Shown here one piece after another: positions 22,738 through 29,810 of a stretch of DNA of 32,196 bases. Each line of letters starts with the position of its first letter. Within the stretch, counting starts at the first letter, position 1. Both the position numbers and the translations under genes were made by a program. Where the stretch lies: the IMG/VR virus record IMGVR_UViG_3300007770_000053, positions 1 through 32,196 of that record; one strand, 5' to 3'. The notes beneath the pieces are model-generated. The model saw nothing but the letters and a program-made list of their open reading frames with translations. It did not search any database and was not told the origin of the DNA. The stretch is from a virus.

Positions 22738-22765
22738 ATTATACATACTATCCCATTTTTATCAA
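22738..22765 (-). promoter_or_regulatory. Virion operon promoter (TTGATA-16-TATAAT)
   Basis: On the minus strand TTGATA (22765-22760) and TATAAT (22743-22738) are 16 bp apart. They face the scaffold gene, with a leader of about 85 nt that includes the inverted repeat at 22681-22710. Confidence 0.6.
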
Positions 22766-22797
22766 CCTATAAAATCAATTCATTGAACAAAAACAAC

Positions 22798-22826
22798 TTG
22801 ACATTCAATAATATATTTCATATAAA
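22798..22826 (+). promoter_or_regulatory. Consensus promoter giving a leaderless mRNA (TTGACA-17-TATAAA)
   Basis: TTGACA (22798-22803) and TATAAA (22821-22826) are 17 bp apart. The predicted start, 7 nt after the -10 box, falls on the A of the ATG at 22833. No ribosome site fits between. Confidence 0.7.
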
Positions 22827-22832
22827 CACATT

Positions 22833-23837
22833 ATGTCACATCAAGAACAATATATAAAACTTTATATCAGCAAAAAATATAACACGTTAACTTCAAATGC
22901 TAAAGTACTATATCAACTAATGCTGGCAAATAGAAATAATAAAACATCTATCGCATTTATATCAACAAAAAAAATAATGGTTAAAATGAAGAGAAACAGA
23001 GATTCAATTTATCGCTATATGAAAGAACTAAAAGCTAATAACTTTATCCATCAATCTTATAATCAAAACAAACCTTGTTATTTTGTTGTAAATAGTTTAT
23101 TTTTTTTGAAAAAAAATGAAAAAAGACACTGGATAAAATCATATATAAATTTGTATTTATCAAAAAATATTACTCATACTGCAATATCTGCACATAATAT
23201 GTTTTTATTTTTAAAGAAATTTGGTGAATCATATGTTTCCTGTGGTCTAAAAGAAATTAGAAAACTTTTGCATATTAGCCCGAGAACAATAGGTAGATGT
23301 ACTCATTTATTAGCAAAAAACTCATTAATAATAGATACTGGACGAAAAACAAATAGAAAAACGATATATCAAGTCTTTTTACCATGCAAAATCGACAACG
23401 ATCCATCAAAAACATATAGTAAATATCTCGATTCTTGGAAACAATGTAAAAAAAAAACGTTAACTGAGATAAAAATAAAAACATTAAAAGCATATAACCA
23501 GTTTGTATGTTTTAGCCGTCTTTTAAGAAATATAAATAAAAAAACATATGCCAAAACTAAATCATATTTAACTTCACTAAGTAGTTGCATAAAAAATTTT
23601 AAGCTTAAATACTTAAATCTATTTGTTTCTTTAGATGAAAATAGATTTACAAAACAAGATTGTTCAGCACCATTATCCTATGAGGAAGTTAATTTATTAA
23701 CTAGAAATATTACAGATTCGAGTGCATTGAGGCTAATATTAGACGAAAGATATCATTCTACATTTTATTACAAACATAAAAATGGATTATTATATAGTAT
23801 ATGTTATAATCGCATTAATTCGATGGCATTAACTTAA
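22833..23837 (+). CDS. Double winged-helix DNA-binding protein (replication initiator or regulator)
   Basis: 334 residues, very basic. Two winged-helix domains can be read. One at about 15-85 has KNRDSIYRYMKELKANNFI-type recognition (MKRNRDSIYRYMKEL). One at about 115-190 has LKEIRKLLHISPRTIGRCTHLLAKNSLI as helix-turn-helix and RKTIYQVF as wing. Tandem winged helices occur in plasmid Rep proteins and in HTH_36-type phage replication proteins; a transcription factor is the alternative. The C-terminal half is Lys/Tyr-rich with no known motif. The mRNA is predicted to be leaderless. It faces away from the virion operon, so the divergent promoter region may be the main control point or hold an origin. 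Confidence 0.65.
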   Translation: MSHQEQYIKLYISKKYNTLTSNAKVLYQLMLANRNNKTSIAFISTKKIMVKMKRNRDSIYRYMKELKANNFIHQSYNQNKPCYFVVNSLFFLKKNEKRHWIKSYINLYLSKNITHTAISAHNMFLFLKKFGESYVSCGLKEIRKLLHISPRTIGRCTHLLAKNSLIIDTGRKTNRKTIYQVFLPCKIDNDPSKTYSKYLDSWKQCKKKTLTEIKIKTLKAYNQFVCFSRLLRNINKKTYAKTKSYLTSLSSCIKNFKLKYLNLFVSLDENRFTKQDCSAPLSYEEVNLLTRNITDSSALRLILDERYHSTFYYKHKNGLLYSICYNRINSMALT

Positions 23838-23857
23838 TAACAAAAAGCATATAATAT

Positions 23858-24568
23858 ATGAAAACACAACCAAAATTAACTGCATATCAACTAGATCGAA
23901 AACAAAGATCAGATTTTGACTATGACAAACTTGAATCTGTATATTCTCAAAATCAAGAACAAGAATATGATTTAAAAGATATTCCAATAGATAAAAAAAC
24001 ACAAAAAACAGATTCTGTTGATAAATCTGATTCTGCAAAATCAAAAAAAATAACATTAGAATCTTTTGATTTACCTGAACTTATGCCCGCTATAGACCCA
24101 AAATATGTAAAAATAGCAAATTCCATACATGCTTCTATAAACAACAAAATTAAAGAAATAATTAATTCAACTGGTGATGAAGATAAAGCAATAAATCGTT
24201 TGTCTAACATGAACACTCAAATATCAGATACCTTAACATCTAAACATTTAGATGGTTTTAAAAAACAATATAAATTAATAAACTCTAAATTAATGGAAAA
24301 TAATAAAGAATATGTAAATATTATTTTTTCATGTTTAAAAATAATGAACAAACAACTTTCATATATAGTATCAGATCTTCCTGAAATAATTAATGCTTAT
24401 AGCAAAAAAGACTTAAACAGTTTTTCTAAACAAATAACAGAAAAAACAGCATTTATTTCCTCAATATTATTAAATAAAAATGAAATATTAAAATCAATGG
24501 AAAACATATATAACAACTCTTTTAATTTTGATCCTAAGAACAAAATTGTATCACCATATGGTTCGTAA
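23858..24568 (+). CDS. Unknown helical protein before the portal gene
   Basis: 236 residues, not recognised. The first 70 residues are polar and probably disordered, rich in Lys, Asp, Gln and Ser. The rest is helical with Ile/Leu/Lys periodicity (LINSKLMENNKEYVNIIFSCLKIMNKQLSYIVSDLPEII). There is no membrane span. It lies 20 nt after the winged-helix gene and about 60 nt before the portal gene on the same strand. A chaperone or minor head protein working with the portal is possible, but nothing in the sequence shows it. The start at 23858 has only a weak purine-rich site. Confidence 0.55.
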   Translation: MKTQPKLTAYQLDRKQRSDFDYDKLESVYSQNQEQEYDLKDIPIDKKTQKTDSVDKSDSAKSKKITLESFDLPELMPAIDPKYVKIANSIHASINNKIKEIINSTGDEDKAINRLSNMNTQISDTLTSKHLDGFKKQYKLINSKLMENNKEYVNIIFSCLKIMNKQLSYIVSDLPEIINAYSKKDLNSFSKQITEKTAFISSILLNKNEILKSMENIYNNSFNFDPKNKIVSPYGS

Positions 24569-24628
24569 TTCAGCAATCCTATCTCCTAAAAACAATTTTA
24601 TTTCACATATAAATAAAAAATAAATTTT

Positions 24629-26338
24629 ATGCATTCTTTAATACAAGATAAACATTTTCAAAATACACAAGAAAGGTGGAGTTTTATAAAAACTAATAAT
24701 TCTACTAATATTTTGAATGCCGAAATAGAAAAGTCATATGACCTTTATGAAGGTAGAAATTTATGGACTGATCAAGAATTATTGTACTTGGCATCTATTA
24801 ATGCTAGTTCTGATACAATCAATCTAATAAAAAATATTATAAATAATTTATTAGGGATGGAATTAAAACAAAATAATATATTTTCATATTCAAATTTTAG
24901 CTCAGATGAAGAAAAAGAGTTAATGGCTAAAGCATTAAGTGATTTATCTTTTGTTTATCAACAAGAATTGCAAATGCCCAATATTGATATATTAAAATTA
25001 AAATCAGCTTTGATTTGTGGAATCGGATGGGTAAATCTTTATACGGATCCAACTGAAAATAAAATATGTTATGAATACATAGACCCTACTAATATGAGAT
25101 ATGATGCTTTAGATAAAACTGAAGATTTAAGTCAAATGGAGTATGTAGCAAGAATCAGAACATTAAATGTTCGAACCATAATTAATAGATGGCCGCATAT
25201 TAATAAAGATAATTCTTTTGCAAACAGTGCTGATGCTAATGAATTTTTTGAAGTAATTGAACTACAATATAAAACTGATGCACAAACATATTCTGGAATT
25301 ACAGATCATGGGCAACATTTCGAAACATTTAATAAAAAAGAAGCCTTAAATTTAATAAAAAATGGTGAAGAGCTCAAAGTTAAACAAAATTATAGAATCA
25401 CCAGATCCTTATTTATACCAGATAAAAATACATTATTAGAATTTGGACCATTATATCCAGATATTCCTGGACAAGGATTTAGCTATATCCCATTCGTATG
25501 GGAAAAAACTCAAGGTGAAAATATACCACGTGGTGCAGCAATGGCGATGAGAACACCACAACTTACATATAATAAACTTAGAGCAATAATATTAAGTCAT
25601 GTTGCATCTAATAAAGTTATAGTTTCACGAGAAGCGTTTCCGAATCAAACTTTAGAAGAAATTAAGCAATCATTAAATAATCCACAAGCTATATTGCAAT
25701 CATATACAGCTAATCCAATTTCAAGAATTCCTGTTAATGAAAATATGGCAGGTGTTTCTAGTCTTTTAAGTGCTGCTGAAGCAGATGTTAAAAATGCAAT
25801 GGGAATAACTGCAGATGTTTTAGGGGAAGCAACTAATGCTAGGAGCGCTTTGGCTATTGAAACTAGAAGTTCTAAAAGTCTAAACACTCAAATTTATGGA
25901 TTTCACAAATTAGAAATAAATAAAAAGAAAATAGCCGCTTTATTAATGTTATTAATACAATATAGCCATAATGATGAATTAAAACTGGAAACATTAGACA
26001 AAGAAGATAATAAAGCGATGATGGTATTCAATACTCCAGTAACATTAAACAACAAAAAAACTATTGAAAATAATATTAAATATATAAAATTACATGTTAT
26101 TATTGACCCAATGGGCGGATTTCAAAGCAGAAAAGAAGCTGATAAGGAACTATTAAAAGCATTTTTAGCTAATTCTCAAGCATTTGCCTTAGCTAAATCA
26201 AAAACATTTTTAAAATTATTAGGAGTTGCTGACCCAGATAAAATAGCTAAAGAAATGGCTAACATAAACCGCGAATCATCACAACAAGAATCAATCCCAA
26301 ATAATAATGGGAATAATCAACCTTTAGGTATTGAATAA
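24629..26338 (+). CDS. Portal protein (P22-like)
   Basis: 569 residues. The portal is the ring at one capsid vertex through which DNA enters and leaves. The N-terminal part (EIEKSYDLYEGRNLWTDQEL then INLIKNIINNLLGMELKQ) and IDPTNMRYDALDKTEDLSQMEYVARIRTL (about residues 148-176) match P22-type portals. There the motif DPxNxxxDxxxxxxDLSDxxYV follows the helical stem entry. The region about 370-420 (ENMAGVSSLLSAAEADVKNAMGITADVLGEATNARSALAIETR) is the helical part with the conserved MGI...G...NARS. The C-terminus is polar (NNNGNNQPLGIE). It is unusual that it lies far from, and opposite in strand to, the terminase genes. Confidence 0.85.
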   Translation: MHSLIQDKHFQNTQERWSFIKTNNSTNILNAEIEKSYDLYEGRNLWTDQELLYLASINASSDTINLIKNIINNLLGMELKQNNIFSYSNFSSDEEKELMAKALSDLSFVYQQELQMPNIDILKLKSALICGIGWVNLYTDPTENKICYEYIDPTNMRYDALDKTEDLSQMEYVARIRTLNVRTIINRWPHINKDNSFANSADANEFFEVIELQYKTDAQTYSGITDHGQHFETFNKKEALNLIKNGEELKVKQNYRITRSLFIPDKNTLLEFGPLYPDIPGQGFSYIPFVWEKTQGENIPRGAAMAMRTPQLTYNKLRAIILSHVASNKVIVSREAFPNQTLEEIKQSLNNPQAILQSYTANPISRIPVNENMAGVSSLLSAAEADVKNAMGITADVLGEATNARSALAIETRSSKSLNTQIYGFHKLEINKKKIAALLMLLIQYSHNDELKLETLDKEDNKAMMVFNTPVTLNNKKTIENNIKYIKLHVIIDPMGGFQSRKEADKELLKAFLANSQAFALAKSKTFLKLLGVADPDKIAKEMANINRESSQQESIPNNNGNNQPLGIE

Positions 26339-26438
26339 TTTTTTAAAAAAAAATATAGATTTTATATAATATTTAATTATTAATATGTCATTTATTTTTA
26401 ATTTATGATGCTTAGAAATAAATGTTTCAATATTTATA

Positions 26439-26573
26439 CTATAAGAAATTATGTATTTTGAACATTTTTGCTGCGATGTCTAATGATGTTGTTTTGTTTA
26501 AAAAAGGTAGCGTTATTTCTAAAACGATTCCACATAATGAAATTATTATCAATATGATTATTAGCCATTTCAT
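26439..26573 (-). CDS. Small single-span membrane protein (44 aa)
   Basis: The frame from the ATG at 26573 reads MKW, then the membrane span LIIILIIISLCGIVLEI, then a polar and basic tail (TLPFLNKTTSLDIAAKMFKI). It resembles the 41-residue protein at 5238-5363 in size and layout. Their upstream regions also share sequence (AAGAAAATAAACTATT, about 30 nt before the ATG), although here the ribosome site is only AAGAG. A competing plus-strand frame (26422-26634) lacks a ribosome site. Confidence 0.45.
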   Translation of the reverse strand: MKWLIIILIIISLCGIVLEITLPFLNKTTSLDIAAKMFKIHNFL

Positions 26574-26681
26574 TGTTGTAATCTCTTTTTCGGCAATAGT
26601 TTATTTTCTTGCAAATATTTATATATTATGTTAACTTGTGTTTAAGGTTTTGTCAAGTTTAATTAGTTAAAAATTTTAATT

Positions 26682-27077
26682 GGGGGTGTTTTTGGATTCG
26701 ATACAGTATTGAAATTTATTAAATGCATATCAATGGGTTTTATAGTATCCTAGTCTAAAAACTATAAACAATAAAAGCAGAAAATATGTTTATGTGGAAA
26801 TCCAACAACAATGGATATTCTATAGGCGCAATGGCTTAATAAGCTTTTGTAGCAAATTAGATCTAAAATTTTTTAGTTTTGGAATTATTCTAATAATAAA
26901 TTATAAAATAGTTTTTACAGCATTGGTTAGTGTAAAAATGAAAGCTAGACTAAATCACAAAATATATTGACTTTGTCTTTAGGGTTAATATGTTTTTTAT
27001 TTAATAATAAATGACTAAATATGTAGATTTTAATTTATTTTGTATTGTACACGCGGGTTCAAATCCCGCCACCTCCA
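26682..27077 (+). ncRNA. ssrA: tmRNA, one-piece (ssrA)
   Basis: The 5' end GGGGGTG pairs with CACCTCC at the 3' end (seven pairs including one G-U), with discriminator A at 27077. CCA is not encoded. The 5' part holds the tmRNA signature TTGGATTCGA. The T arm is GCGGG-TTCAAAT-CCCGC. GACTAAATATGTAG near 27012-27025 matches the conserved 3' strand of the long tmRNA stem. The likely resume codon is GCA at 26777, giving the tag AENMFMWKSNNNGYSIGAMA followed by TAATAA at 26837. tmRNA frees stalled ribosomes and marks the broken protein for proteolysis. The tag is long and ends in AMA rather than the usual LAA or VAA. No smpB gene was found, so host SmpB would be needed. Two-piece (alphaproteobacterial) organisation is excluded. 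Confidence 0.93.
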
Positions 27078-27304
27078 AAAATCATACTATGCAATAAAAT
27101 TAAAAGATATATGTATTAAAAATTTCTAAAAATTGTATTATATTTTGCATCTTTTTTAAAGATATATATTTATCACCAAATCTTTGATTAAAAAAAAACA
27201 AAGTTTTAAAGAAATATTTGCTGGTTATCTGATTCATTCAAATGTAATAGATTGTTGTTTGTAATGCAAAAACAAAATAAATAATATGCAATATAAAAAT
27301 ATGC
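27078..27304. other. Intergenic region after tmRNA
   Basis: Very AT-rich sequence with no open frame carrying a ribosome site and no clear RNA fold. At its end, ATATGCAA (27284-27291) begins an 8-bp inverted repeat whose other arm, TTGCATAT (27316-27323), lies within the next feature. Confidence 0.4.
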
Positions 27305-27410
27305 TTGCATTTTGTTTGCATATGGGATATGGTTTTAAACTAAGATAAACGATATGACTCATTACTCATATTCTTCAAGAAGAGTAGCTTAGGCTACTCT
27401 TTTTTTTTTG
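27305..27410 (+). ncRNA. Candidate small RNA with promoter and strong terminator
   Basis: TTGCAT (27305-27310) and TATGGT (27328-27333) are 17 bp apart, predicting a start near 27340. Two hairpins follow. The first is ATATGA-loop-TCATAT (27352-27371). The second is the terminator AGAGTAGC-TTAG-GCTACTCT (27381-27400), followed by nine T. The RNA would be about 65-70 nt. The promoter is weak, so this may instead simply be the downstream terminator of the tmRNA transcript. Confidence 0.4.
27381..27409 (+). terminator. Strong rho-independent terminator
   Basis: An 8-bp GC-containing stem (AGAGTAGC/GCTACTCT) with a 4-nt loop is followed by nine T on the plus strand. It ends plus-strand transcription from the tmRNA region just before the convergent minus-strand operon. 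Confidence 0.9.
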
Positions 27411-27417
27411 CTAAAAA

Positions 27418-27702
27418 TTAAATTATTGGTGCTTCAGCTTTTTCACTATTCATCGCAAATGTTAATTTGCCGTTAGCTTTATCAACTAAATTAGCCAATG
27501 TAACAGCTAACTCATTTACATATAATTTATCAGCATCTGTTTTAACTTTTTTACTATTTATTTCATTTATAGTTTTGAATATGGCAGTGATTAAGGTACA
27601 GACAACATCAACTGTCATTAGTACTGTTTCAGAATATGCTTGATGCATTGTTACTTTGTTTTCATCTGACACACTGTTATTCTTAAATATTTGAACCCAC
27701 AT
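27418..27702 (-). CDS. Small operon protein G, paralogue of 27785-28072
   Basis: 94 residues, function unknown, last gene of the terminase operon. AGGA lies 7 nt before the ATG. The middle (VCTLITAIFKTINEINSKK...DADKLYVNELAVTLANLVDKANG) aligns with the neighbour's VLSSVTSIFKSLNGLNYAVPADKIIIDKALASIYKLIVDD, so the two arose by duplication. It is helical with a moderately hydrophobic centre, but no clear membrane span. The strong ribosome sites of the cluster suggest abundant, perhaps structural, products. Confidence 0.65.
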   Translation of the reverse strand: MWVQIFKNNSVSDENKVTMHQAYSETVLMTVDVVCTLITAIFKTINEINSKKVKTDADKLYVNELAVTLANLVDKANGKLTFAMNSEKAEAPII

Positions 27703-27784
27703 AATAATTCCTATTTGTTTAAATTGTTTTTATATAAATTTATAGCTTTTCAACTATGTATTAATTGTTTTTTTTATTTAAGGG

Positions 27785-28072
27785 TTATGGGTTTACTCCT
27801 ATACTAAAACCTTCCCAAAAATTATTAATTGCTGTTGAGTTTTGTACATCATCCACTATTAATTTATAAATAGACGCAAGTGCTTTATCTATTATAATTT
27901 TATCCGCTGGAACTGCATAGTTCAACCCATTTAAAGATTTGAATATTGACGTAACAGAAGACAATACTCCTTTTGTAAAAGTTACACTTGAAGTAAATAA
28001 AGGAGTTAATTTTTCAAATATATTAACTTCTAGCTCTGCTGTTACTCCAGTAATTTCTGGTCCATTTGTCAT
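27785..28072 (-). CDS. Small operon protein F, paralogue of 27418-27702
   Basis: 95 residues, function unknown. AAGGA lies 9 nt before the ATG. It opens with MTNGPEITGVTAELEVNIFEKL, has the core shared with its neighbour (IFKSLNGLN, then ADKIII), and ends FWEGFSIGVNP. Most of it is predicted helix. Confidence 0.65.
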   Translation of the reverse strand: MTNGPEITGVTAELEVNIFEKLTPLFTSSVTFTKGVLSSVTSIFKSLNGLNYAVPADKIIIDKALASIYKLIVDDVQNSTAINNFWEGFSIGVNP

Positions 28073-28098
28073 GTTTAAATTTCCTTGTTATTGTTTGT

Positions 28099-28395
28099 TT
28101 ATTTTTGTGTTGCTTTAATTTCAATATAATTTTTGTTATGCTGAGCTTCGATTTTCAATAAATAAGCGATGCATTTTTGCCATTCTGCAGCTTCTTTTGG
28201 GTTTTTTTCAGCTAATGCTGTCATATAGCGTTCATTAGCTTTTATTAAAGATGCATGAAATGATCTATATGTACCCTCATATGATTTAGTCATAATAGAA
28301 GATGTTGAAGCATTAGTCATCTTCTTTATTTGTTCCACAAAGGTATTTGTTTTATCTACAATAGTTTTATTAAAATCATTTAATGTATCAGGCAT
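28099..28395 (-). CDS. Small operon protein E
   Basis: 98 residues, unknown. The start codon overlaps the stop of the upstream gene, so they are translationally coupled. It is helical and Lys/Glu/Ala-rich (ANERYMTALAEKNPKEAAEWQKCIAYLLKIEAQHNKNY). A short stretch, YRSFHASLIKANER, resembles YKSFHAQIKRSKE in the chimeric gene at 82-442. Confidence 0.65.
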   Translation of the reverse strand: MPDTLNDFNKTIVDKTNTFVEQIKKMTNASTSSIMTKSYEGTYRSFHASLIKANERYMTALAEKNPKEAAEWQKCIAYLLKIEAQHNKNYIEIKATQK

Positions 28396-28652
28396 TATAA
28401 AGACCCAATTTTAGATATAATACAATTAGCATAATCAGCATCAACTATTTCTTTGGCATTAATTTCTTCTGTGGTCTTAGACATATAATTATTCAAAACT
28501 ATACTAAAAGTCATTGAATTTATAAATTCTATAGATTTATTTAAACCATTAATAATAGATTTTGATGACTTTGTTTCTTCACTTATAACCTTATCTATCC
28601 CTGGAGTTCCATCTTTAGATTTATTTAATGCTTGATCTATAAGAAATGGCAT
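28395..28652 (-). CDS. Small operon protein D
   Basis: 85 residues, unknown. A perfect AGGAGG lies 6 nt before the ATG. The sequence is helical with Ser/Ile/Asn-rich stretches (SSKSIINGLNKSIEFINSMTFSIVLNNYMSK). There is no signal peptide or membrane span. Confidence 0.65.
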   Translation of the reverse strand: MPFLIDQALNKSKDGTPGIDKVISEETKSSKSIINGLNKSIEFINSMTFSIVLNNYMSKTTEEINAKEIVDADYANCIISKIGSL

Positions 28653-28666
28653 TTAATTCCTCCTTA

Positions 28667-29002
28667 TTATACTATGTCGCTTACACCAGTTGTATCCTCA
28701 ACAGGAGCTACTGGAGCTTGTGGTTTAGCTCCGTTATCCTTTTTAGGGATAGGAGCAGGTTCTGATTTTATTGTTATTGTCTTGGATCCATGCCCATTTG
28801 AATTAAAAAATCTATTTGCTGCATAAGATCTTTGTTGTGAATATATACCATTAGTTTGTATAATATTATTTATTAATACGTCCGATGCTACCTTAAAATA
28901 TGATAGGCTGGATTTATTTAAAGCTATTGTCTCACCTGAAGATATCAAGAATTCTTTTACTATAGACTGTTCAACCAATTTATAGAAATTATCATTTTGC
29001 AT
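28667..29002 (-). CDS. Small operon protein C with proline-rich tail
   Basis: 111 residues, unknown. AGGATG lies close upstream of the ATG. Residues 1-75 are helical (SYFKVASDVLINNIIQTNGIYSQQRSYAANRFF). The C-terminal 35 residues are Pro/Ala/Lys-rich (SEPAPIPKKDNGAKPQAPVAP). They recall the EPVAPIKDK repeats at the end of the serine recombinase. Confidence 0.65.
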   Translation of the reverse strand: MQNDNFYKLVEQSIVKEFLISSGETIALNKSSLSYFKVASDVLINNIIQTNGIYSQQRSYAANRFFNSNGHGSKTITIKSEPAPIPKKDNGAKPQAPVAPVEDTTGVSDIV

Positions 29003-29041
29003 TTTCCATCCTGCCTATTATATTATTAAGTATTTATATTA

Positions 29042-29353
29042 TTATTTTGCTGAGTTTTCTGCTGAAATACCTTGTTTTTGTTCAGTCAAGGAAGCAACAT
29101 TGGCATAACCGGCTGCATCAGCTTGTAGCAATGGGTCTAAAGGTGCATCTGCTATAGATTTTTGGTAAGCATCCATTGAGTTTGCTTGCACAGAAGCCTC
29201 AAGAGCCACTAAGTTATTGGACATTGTATTAGCATATCTTTCTTGGTCCGCTGCTCTTTCTTGTGCATTTAATGTCCATATTTTGACCAACTCCCCCATT
29301 AATATAGAGTTTTCTGTATCTGTTGTTTTTGAATTTACTACTTTTGAAGCCAT
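29042..29353 (-). CDS. Small operon protein B, donor of the chimeric gene tail
   Basis: 103 residues, unknown, rich in Ala, Gln and Asn and probably all helical. AGGA lies about 13 nt before the ATG. Its segment ENSILMGELVKIWTLNAQE and the later DAYQKSIA are found, reordered and shortened, in the chimeric gene at 31758-32132. At the DNA level 29260-29321 matches 31862-31923, and 29153-29173 matches 31764-31784. The repetitive small-residue composition suits a structural or assembly protein. Confidence 0.65.
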   Translation of the reverse strand: MASKVVNSKTTDTENSILMGELVKIWTLNAQERAADQERYANTMSNNLVALEASVQANSMDAYQKSIADAPLDPLLQADAAGYANVASLTEQKQGISAENSAK

Positions 29354-29391
29354 ATTATTCTATTATCCTGTTATTTGTAAGTTTATTTAAA

Positions 29392-29712
29392 TTACCCGCC
29401 ATATGGGTCTTTAGTTTCAACGCTGCTGATTTTATCGTATAATCTACCTAGTCCCATCATTTGAAGAGATAAGGATTTTTTAGCGTAAGCATCGTTTCTT
29501 TTGTAAATTAATGTATAGATTTGACGAGCTTTTTCTTGAGCTGCAGTTGCTAATTGATTAGTATGAGCACTTGCTGTGATCATTCTATTCACTAATATTT
29601 CTTTTGTTGTTTTATAATAGTTTGATCTTGTTTTGTCTAAATCGTTGTAAAACAATCGACCTGATCTGAAAGTTATTTCAGTTATGTCATCACTTTGTTG
29701 TTCTAAAGTCAT
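29392..29712 (-). CDS. Small operon protein A
   Basis: 106 residues, unknown. GGAGG lies 6 nt before the ATG. It is helical (VNRMITASAHTNQLATAAQEKARQIYTLIYKRNDAYAKKS). Its segment FRSGRLFYNDLDKTRSNYYK resembles FRLRQLFYHELAIERRNYYK in the 82-442 chimera. It is the first of seven small genes after TerL, about 100 nt downstream. Confidence 0.65.
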   Translation of the reverse strand: MTLEQQSDDITEITFRSGRLFYNDLDKTRSNYYKTTKEILVNRMITASAHTNQLATAAQEKARQIYTLIYKRNDAYAKKSLSLQMMGLGRLYDKISSVETKDPYGG

Positions 29713-29810
29713 GTAATTCCTCCATAGATAAATAAAAATTATATTTTACTTATCCCCTGGATAGAACGGAATTACTGATTATTGTAATGAATTATGATAT
29801 TTTGGATATT

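Noticed and set aside
26422-26634. Plus-strand 70-residue gene
   Set aside because: It has no ribosome site, and its hydrophobic C-terminus is antisense to a more plausible minus-strand membrane peptide.
27418-29712. R-body (reb) locus, suggested by a row of roughly 100-residue genes on a phage-like circle
   Set aside because: None of the proteins shows the RebB signature (VNxQITDxVTQxN). VNSKTTD in one protein is too weak to support the call.
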